64,000 nucleotides of DNA, taken from Mycolicibacterium sp. BiH015. GTDB lineage: Bacteria; Actinomycetota; Actinomycetes; Mycobacteriales; Mycobacteriaceae. The position numbers and the translations under genes were made by a program. Of the stretch, positions 43,077 to 51,820 are shown in pieces. Location: contig NZ_JAQGCZ010000018.1 of NCBI RefSeq assembly GCF_027706845.1, positions 1 through 64,000 on the forward strand, written 5' to 3'. Position 1 is the first letter of the stretch. Each line of letters starts with the position of its first letter. Below the pieces are notes generated by a model. That model searched no databases, was not told where the DNA came from, and was given only the letters and a program-made list of their open reading frames with translations.

Positions 43077-45566
43077 TCACGGCGACTCGGTGGAGCCCGT
43101 CGAGGCGGCGCCGTCCGACGTGGTGCCGGTGTCGGCGGTGTTGTCGACCGTGGTGTCCGTCGATGTGCCCGAGTCCGTTGTCGCGGTTTCCTCCGGGGCG
43201 GGCGGCGCCGACGTAGCCGTCTGTGTCGGCTCGGCCACGACGGTGCTCGCTCCCGACGTGGTCGGCACGCTGGATTCCGCGCTGGTGGTGGGCGCGCTTG
43301 TCGGTGCCGACGTCGTGGCCACCGTCGACGTGGGTGAACTGGTGGTCGTGGGCACGCCGCTGGTCGTGGTCGTTGGCGCCGTAGACGATTCCGTCTGCGA
43401 CGCAACAGCTTCCGGCTGCTCGGCGGCGACGATGCCGAGAATCTGCTCGGTGTATTCGCCGAGTCGCGTCTCGATGTCCTCGGGACGCACAAGGCCGAGT
43501 TCGATCTGCAACTGGAACATCTTCATCTCCGACCACACCTTGTCGAGCTGACGCATGGCGTCCTCGGACAGCGGCTCGTCGAGTGTGACGAACACCTGGC
43601 GCGCCAGCGCGTAGGTCAGACAGTTCACGCACTCGTAGTTCAAGGCTCCGGCGAGATTCTGTGGAGCCACCACGTTGTCGTCGGTGTCGTCATTGTCGAC
43701 GACGAAGAGCACCTGGTAAGCGATTGCGACTGCGGCACAGGAATTGCAGGATGCATAGGCCTGCGCCTCGTTGACGTTCATCGCGTCGGAGTCGTCGGTC
43801 ACCCATACCATGGCGAAGGCTGCTTCATACTCGGCGGTGCCGTCGGTGGTGTTGATCGCGAGCGCCTGGACATCCCCCGGCTCGGGGGCCAGTGGTTTGT
43901 CGACCGGAAAGACCCAGCCCTGGGGCGCGGTTGCCGTTGACCCGACGCCGCTTCCGCCGCGCATCTCGGGCCCCGTTTTGGGCGTGAGCACCAGCGCGAG
44001 CTGAGGTGACTGTTTCGTCGGCATCGCAGAACTGGTGTCCCACACCGCCTGCATGACGCCCTGCTGTCCGTTGACCAACGTACGGGACGATGCCACGGGA
44101 CGCGGATCTGCTCCTCCGCCAGCAGGATTGGACAGACGGCCGACGTCCAGTGCGTAGACGATGTCGCCGATCGTTCCGCGTTCCCACGGCTGGATCGGCC
44201 GGTAGTTGGCTTCGCCCGGCCACCAGGCATAGGCGACACCGCACCCGATGGCCATGCCGGCAGCCACCGCGACCATGCGCATCAGCGGCTTGTCCGCGGT
44301 CGATTTCCAGACCCCGGCCGTGCTGCGGCGCACCAGCCGGGCCAGCATGTAGAGGACTCCGGCGACCGGGATGACGATGGCGATCATCGCCAGAACGCGG
44401 GCCACCATCTGGATGACGTCGCCGTCGCCCCACGCCGTCGACAACACGTCCTGCTGCTTCTGCAGACCAGCCCACGCGCTGCCCAACACTCGCGGTAGCG
44501 CCCACACGGCGATCGCCAGGGTCGCGAGCAGCAACGGCACCACGAGAATCACCCACAGCGTCACGACGATTCGCGCCCACGGCTTCAGCAGGCGGGCGTG
44601 CGGATCGCCCCACCGCCACGGCAGCGCACCCAGCAGCGTCGGCTTGATGCGGGAGTACAGGTCGGGAACCCCGGTGACATCGGCAAGGACGTGATAGCCA
44701 TCGAAGCGCACCAGCGGCGCGAGTTGGCGCAGCATCTGCAGAATCTGCGTGGCCACCACCAGCAGGAGCGCGTCGTATCCGAGCCACAACCACAGCCCGG
44801 TGATCGCCACGGCGACAAGGGCATTGAAATACAAGCCGCCCAAATCCGTTCGGATTCGGCCCCACCGGCCGAGCCGATAGGAATCGGTGACGTCGGTGTA
44901 GAAAGCCGGCCACACAAGATAGACACCGAAGCCCATGACGCCGGGGGTCGCGCCGCCGTAGCGGGCGGCCGCGGCGTGCCCGAACTCATGAAATCCTGCG
45001 GAGACGATCGTGACCGCGAAGACGAGGATGAGAAGTCCTGGACGTTCGAACGCGTCATGCGCGGCCGATGCCAGGCCCTTTTCGAAGAACACCCACCAGC
45101 AGACCACCGCGAACGCCGCGAGCGCGGGGATCGTCACCCACGGCCGGAACAGGATTCGGAAAGGATCCGTCAACCCGTTCGTGCGCTCAGGATCGGTGAC
45201 CGCATAGCGGAACCGCAAGCCCAGCAGAGGATCCCGCTTGCGGACAGCGGGCTGACTCCCGTCGGACAGCGTCAGCAACCCGAGGGGACGCAGCTTCTCG
45301 TCGATGAGTTGAGAGACGTTGTCTTCACTGATCCCTCGCCCGGTCGACTCGGACACCGCAGAAGCCACCTCGGCGGCGGTCTTCTCGCCGTCGATCTCGT
45401 GCAGCACGGCGTACAGAAGCGGCGTCAACTGCACCGTCTGACCGTCGCCGCGGCGGGCCAGGGATGGTGGGACCCGGTATCCGGATCCCACCATCTCGCC
45501 CATGAGCTCGACACCCTCGGCGCGCCGGAGCACCACCTGAGTCGGTTCGGCGCCCATGGTGGTCAT
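43077..45566 (-). CDS. PqqD-like/M50 membrane metalloprotease with duplicated CxxC motif and Thr/Ser-rich tail
   Basis: 829 residues, ATG 45566 behind GGAGG. Domains seen: a PqqD/RRE-like winged helix (about 28-100; VQLTPLLYAVLHEIDGEKTAAEV), membrane helices from about 145, zinc motif HEFGH (His193, Glu194, His197) with third ligand Asp289 in FDGYH, further helices to about 450, then an outside domain with CNSC (607-610) and CVNC (646-649), and from about 720 a long Thr/Ser/Pro-rich tail. The M50 part resembles peptidases found with peptide-maturation (RiPP) loci. It lies 27 nt after an acidic repeat protein and is surely cotranscribed with it. Substrate unknown; that neighbour is the obvious candidate. 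Confidence 0.88.
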   Translation of the reverse strand: MTTMGAEPTQVVLRRAEGVELMGEMVGSGYRVPPSLARRGDGQTVQLTPLLYAVLHEIDGEKTAAEVASAVSESTGRGISEDNVSQLIDEKLRPLGLLTLSDGSQPAVRKRDPLLGLRFRYAVTDPERTNGLTDPFRILFRPWVTIPALAAFAVVCWWVFFEKGLASAAHDAFERPGLLILVFAVTIVSAGFHEFGHAAAARYGGATPGVMGFGVYLVWPAFYTDVTDSYRLGRWGRIRTDLGGLYFNALVAVAITGLWLWLGYDALLLVVATQILQMLRQLAPLVRFDGYHVLADVTGVPDLYSRIKPTLLGALPWRWGDPHARLLKPWARIVVTLWVILVVPLLLATLAIAVWALPRVLGSAWAGLQKQQDVLSTAWGDGDVIQMVARVLAMIAIVIPVAGVLYMLARLVRRSTAGVWKSTADKPLMRMVAVAAGMAIGCGVAYAWWPGEANYRPIQPWERGTIGDIVYALDVGRLSNPAGGGADPRPVASSRTLVNGQQGVMQAVWDTSSAMPTKQSPQLALVLTPKTGPEMRGGSGVGSTATAPQGWVFPVDKPLAPEPGDVQALAINTTDGTAEYEAAFAMVWVTDDSDAMNVNEAQAYASCNSCAAVAIAYQVLFVVDNDDTDDNVVAPQNLAGALNYECVNCLTYALARQVFVTLDEPLSEDAMRQLDKVWSEMKMFQLQIELGLVRPEDIETRLGEYTEQILGIVAAEQPEAVASQTESSTAPTTTTSGVPTTTSSPTSTVATTSAPTSAPTTSAESSVPTTSGASTVVAEPTQTATSAPPAPEETATTDSGTSTDTTVDNTADTGTTSDGAASTGSTESP

Positions 45567-45593
45567 GGGTGTCCTCCAGTTCGGTCAGGCAGG

Positions 45594-46349
45594 TCAGCCG
45601 GCGGAGCTGTCGCTGCCGGCATCCGACGTTCCGGAAGCCGACACCGTGTCCGTGCCGGCGTCGGCGTCTCCGTCACCCTGCGAGATCGTGGAGTCCTGAT
45701 CGGCTTCGGCCACGGCTTCGCCGACGACGGTCTGCTTGATGATCGCGTCCTGCTCGGCAACAGAGATCGCATCGGAGTCGATCGAACCGATGTTCGCGGA
45801 CACACCGGCGTTGATCGGCGCGGCGACGTTCGCGTTGGCCGCGACAGCACCGCTGATGGGCGCCGCGAGGTCGGCATCGAGGTCCACATTGACGTTGACG
45901 TTGAGCAGGTTGCCGTCCAGGAGTCCGCCGGCGCTCGTGTCGACGGACGTGTCGGTCACGTCGGTTCCGTACGTTGTCCCGTCGCCATCGGTGTCAGTAC
46001 CGCCGACGGGCACCTCGTCGCCATCGGTGTCCATGCCGCCCTGGTCGATACCGCTGGCCTGCGTGGAGGTCGCATAGGCATCGGCGTCCAACATCTGCTC
46101 GATCGACGTGCCTTGATCGACAGTGGCCTGAGCGCCCGAGCCGTAGGCCAGGACATTGGCGCCCGCGGCAGCGTCGATCGGAGCGGCGACGTTCAAGTTC
46201 GCCGCGGCGGCCAGGTCGATGGGCGACGCGGCGTCGAGGGCCACGTCCACATCGGCGTTGAGGTCGAGGATCGACACCACTTCTTTGTCCGGCAGGGCGA
46301 TCGCGCTCTCTGCCATCAACTCTTCGGGACTCAGTCCTTGTGTGCTCAT
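45594..46349 (-). CDS. acidic, internally duplicated precursor-like protein beside the M50 protease
   Basis: 251 residues, very rich in Asp, Ala, Ser, Thr and Gly; no Cys, no Trp, no signal peptide and few basic residues. N-terminal segment ELMAESAIALPDKEVVSIL looks like a leader helix. Then two copies of a unit of about 60 residues: 28-87 (ASPIDLAAAANLNVAAPID) and 148-208 (AAPISGAVAANANVAAPIN), separated by a Gly/Asp/Thr-rich linker with DTDGD repeats, which could bind calcium. The C-terminal 40 residues are Asp/Ser/Gly-only. No family is recognised. It directly precedes the protease gene, hence the idea that it is its substrate or partner. Confidence 0.78.
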   Translation of the reverse strand: MSTQGLSPEELMAESAIALPDKEVVSILDLNADVDVALDAASPIDLAAAANLNVAAPIDAAAGANVLAYGSGAQATVDQGTSIEQMLDADAYATSTQASGIDQGGMDTDGDEVPVGGTDTDGDGTTYGTDVTDTSVDTSAGGLLDGNLLNVNVNVDLDADLAAPISGAVAANANVAAPINAGVSANIGSIDSDAISVAEQDAIIKQTVVGEAVAEADQDSTISQGDGDADAGTDTVSASGTSDAGSDSSAG

Positions 46350-46690
46350 CTGACTCTCGCTTTCCTACCTCGACGGCGTTGCTGTGGCTCGCCAGTCGTG
46401 CCCTACATCGTGTGCTGCCGGGGTTACCCCAGATTTCTCAAGATCAAATCACCAAAATTGACGAACTTGATCAGCAAGAACGCTGATGAGCTAACTAGAG
46501 CGCCTCACCAGCGAAATTTGCGGACTTACTTCGTGTCAGATTTGCTGGACTGGATCCAGAATTTGTCGTCGCCGTCAGAGTTGGCCTCCCGGGACTTTCT
46601 CTGCGACCGTGACGGTTAACGACTTAGACGGGGTGCGCGATATAACGGAAGAGAACCCTGAACGAGCATCCAACAGGCAAGGAGTGCACG
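46350..46690. promoter_or_regulatory. 341-nt AT-richer divergent promoter region
   Basis: No gene supported here. The sequence is visibly richer in A/T than its surroundings. It holds a hairpin ATCAGC-AAGAAC-GCTGAT (46470-46487) and a short palindrome GGGGTTACCCC (46420-46430). For the plus-strand small secreted gene, TATAAC (46641-46646) with TTAACG 19 nt before it is a possible promoter. The minus-strand repeat-protein/protease operon must start in the left half; its ribosome-binding site is AGGAAAG, 11 nt before ATG 46349. Confidence 0.5.
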
Positions 46691-46912
46691 ATGCAGGCGA
46701 AGAAGTATGTGGTGGCAGCGATAGCTGCGGGTGGGCTGAGCGTTGGAGTTCTGGCCGGCGCCGGTCAGGCAGCGGCGGATCCGCACTGGTGGCCCGCACC
46801 TCCTCCTCCGGGGCATGTCGGCCAGGTCGTCAACGTTCCGCCGGGACACATTGGTCAGTGGGTCGGAGTTCCTCCGGGTCACTGGGACAAGCCATGGAAG
46901 TGGTTGCGCTAG
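46691..46912 (+). CDS. small secreted protein with PPGH repeats
   Basis: 73 residues, ATG 46691 with AAGGAG 6 nt upstream. Signal peptide about 1-30 (GQAAADP). The mature part is about 43 residues made largely of a PPGHxGQxVxV unit: PPPGHVGQVVNV, PPGHIGQWVGV, PPGHWDKPW. It has many aromatic residues and no Cys. Its His-rich repeats could bind a metal or the wall, but this is a guess. It overlaps the stop of the DUF899 gene by 4 nt. Confidence 0.78.
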   Translation: MQAKKYVVAAIAAGGLSVGVLAGAGQAAADPHWWPAPPPPGHVGQVVNVPPGHIGQWVGVPPGHWDKPWKWLR

Positions 46913-47589
46913 CTTTCATACGCGTCGTGGAGTCGCATCCACTCGTAGGGTGGCCTCTGAGGCCAACCCGTCGGTGAATCCTCCCATGTCTCCTGGCGGC
47001 CGTACGCGGTGATGTCCAGCAGATCGAACACCAGCATGAAGGGTTCCTCACCGCGGTCGAACGTCTGCCAGGTGTGGAAGACAGTGTCGCCGTCGCGCAG
47101 GAACGCGCTGATCGCATGACGTTCCTCGCCGTCGACGGTGACGTGGAAGTCTTCGTTGAAGGTGCTGCGCCCAGACGACACCCACGGCAGGTCCCATTCC
47201 ATCCGGTCCTTGAATGCAACGATCTTGCCGACCGGTGCACGGGACACGAGCACGAGCGACGTGTCCTTGGCGTAGAGATGTGACAGCGGACCGATGTGGT
47301 CGGCCATCATGGAACAGCCGGCACATCCTTCGTCCCAATCGGATCCGAACATGAAGTGCTGCACGATCAGCTGGCTGCGGCCGTCGAACAAGTCGAGCAG
47401 GGTGAGCGGACCCGACTCGGTGTCGAAAATGTAGGGTTCGTCGATTCGCACCATCGGCAATCTGCGGCGCGCAGCGCTGACCGCGTCTTTGAGGCGGAAC
47501 AGTTCCTTCTCCCGAACCAGGAGTTCGGCGCGCGCGACTTCCCACTCAGCGCGCGACACGATTCGCGGCAACGCTTTGGCGATGTCCAT
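46909..47589 (-). CDS. DUF899 thioredoxin-like family protein
   Basis: 226 residues from ATG 47589; a TTG at 47625 is a weaker option that would overlap the upstream gene. It has the DUF899 pattern: FRLKDAVSAARRRLPMVRID, YIFDTESGPLTLLDLFDGRSQL, FGSDWDEGCAGCSMMADHI (a CxxC as in thioredoxin folds) and RHAISAFLRDGDTVFHTW. Function unknown, probably redox-related. It follows the LLM oxidoreductase by 19 nt. Confidence 0.87.
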   Translation of the reverse strand: MDIAKALPRIVSRAEWEVARAELLVREKELFRLKDAVSAARRRLPMVRIDEPYIFDTESGPLTLLDLFDGRSQLIVQHFMFGSDWDEGCAGCSMMADHIGPLSHLYAKDTSLVLVSRAPVGKIVAFKDRMEWDLPWVSSGRSTFNEDFHVTVDGEERHAISAFLRDGDTVFHTWQTFDRGEEPFMLVFDLLDITAYGRQETWEDSPTGWPQRPPYEWMRLHDAYES

Positions 47590-47608
47590 GCGAGAAGCTT
47601 GCCGTCGG

Positions 47609-48502
47609 TCAGCCCAGGTCGGCAACCACCTCGGCAGCTTGGCGCACCTGATCGATGTCCGAGCTCGTCGGGATCAGATGAACCTCGTCGGTGCCGATCT
47701 CGGCGAAGCGCTGCAGCACGCCGCGCAAGTCGTCGACGGTGCCCGCGAAGCCGGTGGTCGGTGCCATGGCGTCGACGATCTCCGCAGGGATCCAATTCAT
47801 GTACCGGAGCAGATGGCGGTGCACCCGCTCGCGCGGCGCGTCGCCGTCGCCGAGTGCGAACCAGAAGGACGTGGCAAGGTGCGGGGTCGCCTTTCCCGCC
47901 TGCCGCCACGCGTCACGAGCGACGTCGAACAGTTCGTTCTGCTTGTCGAGCGCCAGATCCAGCGTCATCCCCGCGACACCGTCCGCCCAGGCGGCGGCAT
48001 TGCGAATCGTCTTTGGCCCCAACGTGCCGACCTGTAACTCGGGGCCGCCCGGCTGTACCGGCGGCGGGCCCACGGGCTGCGTCGAATCGGTGACCTTCTC
48101 CCCCGCCCATACGCGCTTCATGACGGCCACGCGCTCGGCCATCTGACCCATCGTCTGCGTGGACGGGTCCGCACCCACGGCGAGGTAGTCCTCGTGGCGC
48201 CCACCGACGCCGATACCGACTGTCAGCCGCCCGCCGCACAGGAGGTCGCCGGTCGCCAGCTGTTTGGCCAGCATCACCGGGTCGTGCAACTGCGGGATCA
48301 CCACCGTCGTCACCAACCGCACCCGGTCCGTCCACGCCGCGAGCGCACCGAGCAGCGTCAGGCTCTCCGGATTGTCGAACGCGATGCGCTCGCCCCAGCA
48401 CAGCGAGGAGAAGGGACCGCCATCGACCAGTTGCGCCCACGACTTCAACGTCGCCCTGTCGAGGTTGGGCTCCATCACCGGCATCGTCATCCCGATACGC
48501 AC
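47609..48502 (-). CDS. LLM-class F420-dependent oxidoreductase
   Basis: 297 residues, GTG 48502. TIM-barrel luciferase-like monooxygenase family: MRIGMTMPVMEP, WGERIAFDNPESLTLLGALAAWTDRVRLVTTVV, and GRLTVGIGVGGRHEDYLAVG, with GPELQVGTLGPKTIRNAA near the middle. In mycobacteria most such proteins use reduced F420 rather than FMNH2. The substrate is not predictable. It shares an operon with the DUF899 gene. Confidence 0.88.
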   Translation of the reverse strand: MRIGMTMPVMEPNLDRATLKSWAQLVDGGPFSSLCWGERIAFDNPESLTLLGALAAWTDRVRLVTTVVIPQLHDPVMLAKQLATGDLLCGGRLTVGIGVGGRHEDYLAVGADPSTQTMGQMAERVAVMKRVWAGEKVTDSTQPVGPPPVQPGGPELQVGTLGPKTIRNAAAWADGVAGMTLDLALDKQNELFDVARDAWRQAGKATPHLATSFWFALGDGDAPRERVHRHLLRYMNWIPAEIVDAMAPTTGFAGTVDDLRGVLQRFAEIGTDEVHLIPTSSDIDQVRQAAEVVADLG

Positions 48503-48534
48503 GCCCGCGATTCTGACACGACGCCTGAATGTGT

Positions 48535-49662
48535 CTAGGCCGGCGGGTCTTTATGGGCGCGGACCGGATCGGCACCCGGCGGTGTGAAGAGCCCGCGCCG
48601 TACGCCGACACGAAAGGTGCGGACCGCGACCAGCATCCACGTGCACAGAAGTCCGACATAGGCGACCGCTGCCGCAAAGCGGAACGCGGGCAGCGAAGTG
48701 TGGACGGCGAGCTGTGTCGTGCCGGTGACGAACGTGCCGACCGGGAACGTCAGGCTCCACCATGTCAGCGCGAAGGGCATCCCGCGACGTAGCGTGCGCG
48801 TAGTCAGCGCGGTGGCCAGCGCGACCCACAAGACCGCGAAACCCCACACCGGCACGCCGTAGAGAACCGCGAACACCCGCATTCCTTCGGCGAGCTCACC
48901 GTCGACAGCCAGGGCCGCGTCGGCGCCGAGAAGCCCTGCGACGGTGATGGATTGACCCAGGGGGCCCAACACGATCCACAGCGTGGGGACGCGCGCGGTG
49001 CCGGAGGTACCGAAGTGCGCGAGGCGACTCCACACCATCGTGATGATGATGAGCGAGGCCACCAGCGACAGACCGAACATCGCGTAACAGCCGTAGAGCA
49101 TCGTCGCGCGGCCCGGACCGTCGGCCATGTGCGGGATGAGGAGGCTGCCCGTGGCGGCCGCGACCATCGGTGGCACGACGGGCATCAGCCAGCCGCCGAA
49201 CGCGGCGTCGGGTTCGACGCGGTATCGGGTGAACATGAGGTACGGGATGCTCATCGCGGTGAACAGCCCGCCGAGCGTGCCCGCCGTCCACAGCACCCAG
49301 GCGAGGTCGATGGCGATCCGGGCTCCGATCAGGTCATGCCCGACCACCAGGGCTCCGGTGGCGACGGTCAGCAAGGCCATCGGAGCGGCACCGTAGAAGT
49401 GGGCCATGGTGGGGTTGCGGTGATGACTGCGCGCCACCGTCGGGTTACGCAGCCAGTGCGCGAGCATCGCCAAGACCACGACCACGAGCCACAGTGCCGA
49501 CGCCACCCACACCACGAGTGCGAACGTGCGCAATCCGGGCACATGCACCGGGAGCGTGGCGCCGGCGTTGGCGACGATTCCGGTACCCATCACCGACGCG
49601 AACCAGTTGGGACCGAGATACCCGAGGATCGCGGGGCGCTCGTTGGCCGTTTCGGCGGTCAT
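48535..49662 (-). CDS. TDT family transporter (TehA/SLAC1-like)
   Basis: 375 residues from ATG 49662 (MTAETANERPAILGYLGPNWF); the longer open frame adds an unconvincing Arg-rich tail. About ten membrane helices. GPNWFASVMGTGIVANAG and FTAMSIPYLMFTRYR are family motifs, and the second half has MPFALTWWSLTFPVGTF. Members carry tellurite, sulfite, dicarboxylates or anions; the substrate here is open. Confidence 0.87.
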   Translation of the reverse strand: MTAETANERPAILGYLGPNWFASVMGTGIVANAGATLPVHVPGLRTFALVVWVASALWLVVVVLAMLAHWLRNPTVARSHHRNPTMAHFYGAAPMALLTVATGALVVGHDLIGARIAIDLAWVLWTAGTLGGLFTAMSIPYLMFTRYRVEPDAAFGGWLMPVVPPMVAAATGSLLIPHMADGPGRATMLYGCYAMFGLSLVASLIIITMVWSRLAHFGTSGTARVPTLWIVLGPLGQSITVAGLLGADAALAVDGELAEGMRVFAVLYGVPVWGFAVLWVALATALTTRTLRRGMPFALTWWSLTFPVGTFVTGTTQLAVHTSLPAFRFAAAVAYVGLLCTWMLVAVRTFRVGVRRGLFTPPGADPVRAHKDPPA

Positions 49663-49832
49663 GCCGCCAGTATGGCGACCGCGAGCGCGCCCAAAATGCC
49701 AAGATTGACGGCGTGTCGACGCGCAGACGCGCGCGCTCGCGGTGCCGGGGCGCCGGAAGGGGTGGTTATCCCCCGGGGGAATCTCGGGAAAACGCTGTGT
49801 CGCCGCCGTGTGCAGGTCCATAGGTTGGTGTC

Positions 49833-51170
49833 ATGTCCGCAGTCACCGACACAGACACCATCCCGACGGCCCCGGTGGACGTGTACGACCAGGCCGAACC
49901 GCCCGCCCCACCTCGCACCCGACCGTTGTCCGCCGCGGCGAGCGCGTCCCTGCTCGTCGGCGGCGCCGTCGCGGTGGTGTGGTTCTGGATTCCGTTGGCG
50001 ATTCTGGTGATCGGCCTCTCGTCGATTCCGAGCGTCATCGGCTTCGCGGTGGCCGCGGTCGTCTTCATCTATCTGATCCGCGGCGTGGACTACCTCGAGC
50101 GGATGCGCAGTGAGGCCGTCTTCGGCTTCGGCATCGGGGTTCCGCCGCGCCGGCTCTCGCACCACACCGGCTTCCAGGGCTGGGCACACCAACTCTGGCT
50201 GGATGTCAGCAGCGGCCGGTTCTGGAAGGCGTTCGCCCACCACTACCTGCGGATGCTCTACGACGCGTTCGCGACCGGGCTGGTGTTCGCGCTGCTGGTG
50301 TTCGCCTTTCTGGCACCTGCGGCGGCGATCGCGATCGGTCACAGCGACCCCGACGCCGGACTGTCGTTCATGCCGACCCCACTCGCCGTGGTGTTGGCGG
50401 TGGTGGCCGTCGCCGCTGCGGTCGCTCTGGTGATCTTCGCACCCGCCGTCGACGCCAGGATCGACCGGTGGCTGCTGCCTCCGTCACCTACCGCCGCTCT
50501 CCAACACGAGGTGACTGCGCTTGCCGACGCACGGGAGGGCGCGGTCACCTCCGCACAGACCGAACGGCACCGCATCGAACGCGATCTGCATGACAGTGTC
50601 CAGCCGCGCCTGGTGTCCCTGGCGATGACGATCGGGCTCGCACAGACCAAGCTCGACTCCGATCTGCCCGCGGCCAAGGCACTGATCGCCGAGGCCCACG
50701 ACGACGCCAAGAACGCCCTGGTGGAATTGCGGAATGTGGTGCGCGGCATCGCACCGACGATTCTGTCCGACCGCGGACTCGACGCGGCGCTGTCGTCGGT
50801 GGTGCAGCGCGCCGTCAACTCCGGCGTGCCGACCACGCTGAGCGTGCACCTACCGCGCCGGCTGCCCGAGGAGGTCGAAGCGTGCGCCTACTTCGTCGTC
50901 GCCGAAGCCCTCACCAACGTCAGTCGCCACTCCGGGGCGTCGAACGCCGCGGTCACCGTCCGCCTGGACGAGAGCACAAATCAACTGCACGTCAGCGTGT
51001 TCGACGACGGCCGCGGCGGCGCACGCGTCGTCGAGGACGACGTCGACAGGGAAGCGACGGGCCTGCGCGGGCTCGACGAACGCGTGCGTGCCGCTCGCGG
51101 GACGTTCACCGTGTCCAGCCCGGCCACGGGCCCGACCATCATCACGGCGGTGCTGCCATGCGGATCGTGA
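49833..51170 (+). CDS. sensor histidine kinase, NarL/DesK class
   Basis: 445 residues, ATG 49833. Two pairs of membrane helices (about 37-82 and 145-205) form a sensor of the bacterial PspC/putative-sensor kind without a large outer domain. The HisKA_3 box has His253 in RHRIERDLHDSVQPRLVSLA. The ATPase domain shows the N box EALTNVSRHSGAS and G boxes DDGRGGA and GLRGLDERV. It presumably senses a membrane state. It overlaps the response regulator gene by 13 nt. Confidence 0.92.
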   Translation: MSAVTDTDTIPTAPVDVYDQAEPPAPPRTRPLSAAASASLLVGGAVAVVWFWIPLAILVIGLSSIPSVIGFAVAAVVFIYLIRGVDYLERMRSEAVFGFGIGVPPRRLSHHTGFQGWAHQLWLDVSSGRFWKAFAHHYLRMLYDAFATGLVFALLVFAFLAPAAAIAIGHSDPDAGLSFMPTPLAVVLAVVAVAAAVALVIFAPAVDARIDRWLLPPSPTAALQHEVTALADAREGAVTSAQTERHRIERDLHDSVQPRLVSLAMTIGLAQTKLDSDLPAAKALIAEAHDDAKNALVELRNVVRGIAPTILSDRGLDAALSSVVQRAVNSGVPTTLSVHLPRRLPEEVEACAYFVVAEALTNVSRHSGASNAAVTVRLDESTNQLHVSVFDDGRGGARVVEDDVDREATGLRGLDERVRAARGTFTVSSPATGPTIITAVLPCGS

Positions 51171-51802
51171 TCGCCGAGGACTCGGCTCTGCTGCGGGCAG
51201 GCATCGAGCGGATCCTCACCGACGCCGGACACGAGCTGATCGCCGGGGTGCCCGACGCGACCAACCTGCTGCGTCTGGTCAACGAGACGCGGCCCGATCT
51301 CGCCATCCTGGATGTCCGGATGCCTCCCACGTTCACCGACGAGGGCATCCGCGCCGCGGCGCTGTTGCGCAGCCAGAACCCTGAGTCACCCGTGCTGGTG
51401 CTCTCGCACTACGTCGAGGAGCGCTACGCTGCCGACCTGATCGCCTCGGACACACGGGGTTTCGGCTATCTACTCAAGGACAGGGTTGCCGATGTGCCCG
51501 CATTCCTCGATGCGGTGGACGTCGTCGGCTCCGGTGGAACGGTCCTCGACCCCGAGGTGGTCTCACAGATCCTGGTCCGCTCGCACCGCCGCAACGTGCT
51601 CGACGCGCTGACACCGCGCGAACACGAGGTGCTGCAGCTGATGGCCGAGGGCAAGACGAACTCCGCCATCGCCACGGGCCTGCACATGTCGGTCGGCTCT
51701 GCTGAGAAGCACATCGCCTCCATCTTCACCAAGCTGAACCTCGCCCCCGACGAGAGCGAGAACCGCCGCGTCCTCGCGGTGCTGCGCTACCTCGAATCCT
51801 GA
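51158..51802 (+). CDS. LuxR/NarL-type response regulator
   Basis: 214 residues, ATG 51158 inside the 3' end of the kinase gene. Receiver domain with the acidic pair in IAEDSALL, phospho-acceptor Asp52 in LAILDVRMPP, and KDR (Lys near 108) in GYLLKDRVAD. The C-terminal helix-turn-helix LTPREHEVLQLMAEGKTNSAIATGLHMSVGSAEKHI is of the LuxR type. It is cotranscribed with the kinase and followed after 18 nt by the DUF4097-like gene, a probable target or feedback partner. Confidence 0.94.
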   Translation: MRIVIAEDSALLRAGIERILTDAGHELIAGVPDATNLLRLVNETRPDLAILDVRMPPTFTDEGIRAAALLRSQNPESPVLVLSHYVEERYAADLIASDTRGFGYLLKDRVADVPAFLDAVDVVGSGGTVLDPEVVSQILVRSHRRNVLDALTPREHEVLQLMAEGKTNSAIATGLHMSVGSAEKHIASIFTKLNLAPDESENRRVLAVLRYLES

Positions 51803-51820
51803 AGTGCTGAAAGGACTCCC

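Noticed and set aside
43077..46349. Classical RiPP gene cluster
   Set aside because: No modifying enzyme (radical SAM, YcaO, Lan-type) or dedicated exporter is present; only the protease and a large precursor-like protein support the idea.
44598..46619. 673-residue open frame on the plus strand antisense to the M50 protease and repeat protein
   Set aside because: Arg/His/Gly/Asp-rich shadow frame; the minus-strand frames have domains, membrane helices and ribosome-binding sites.
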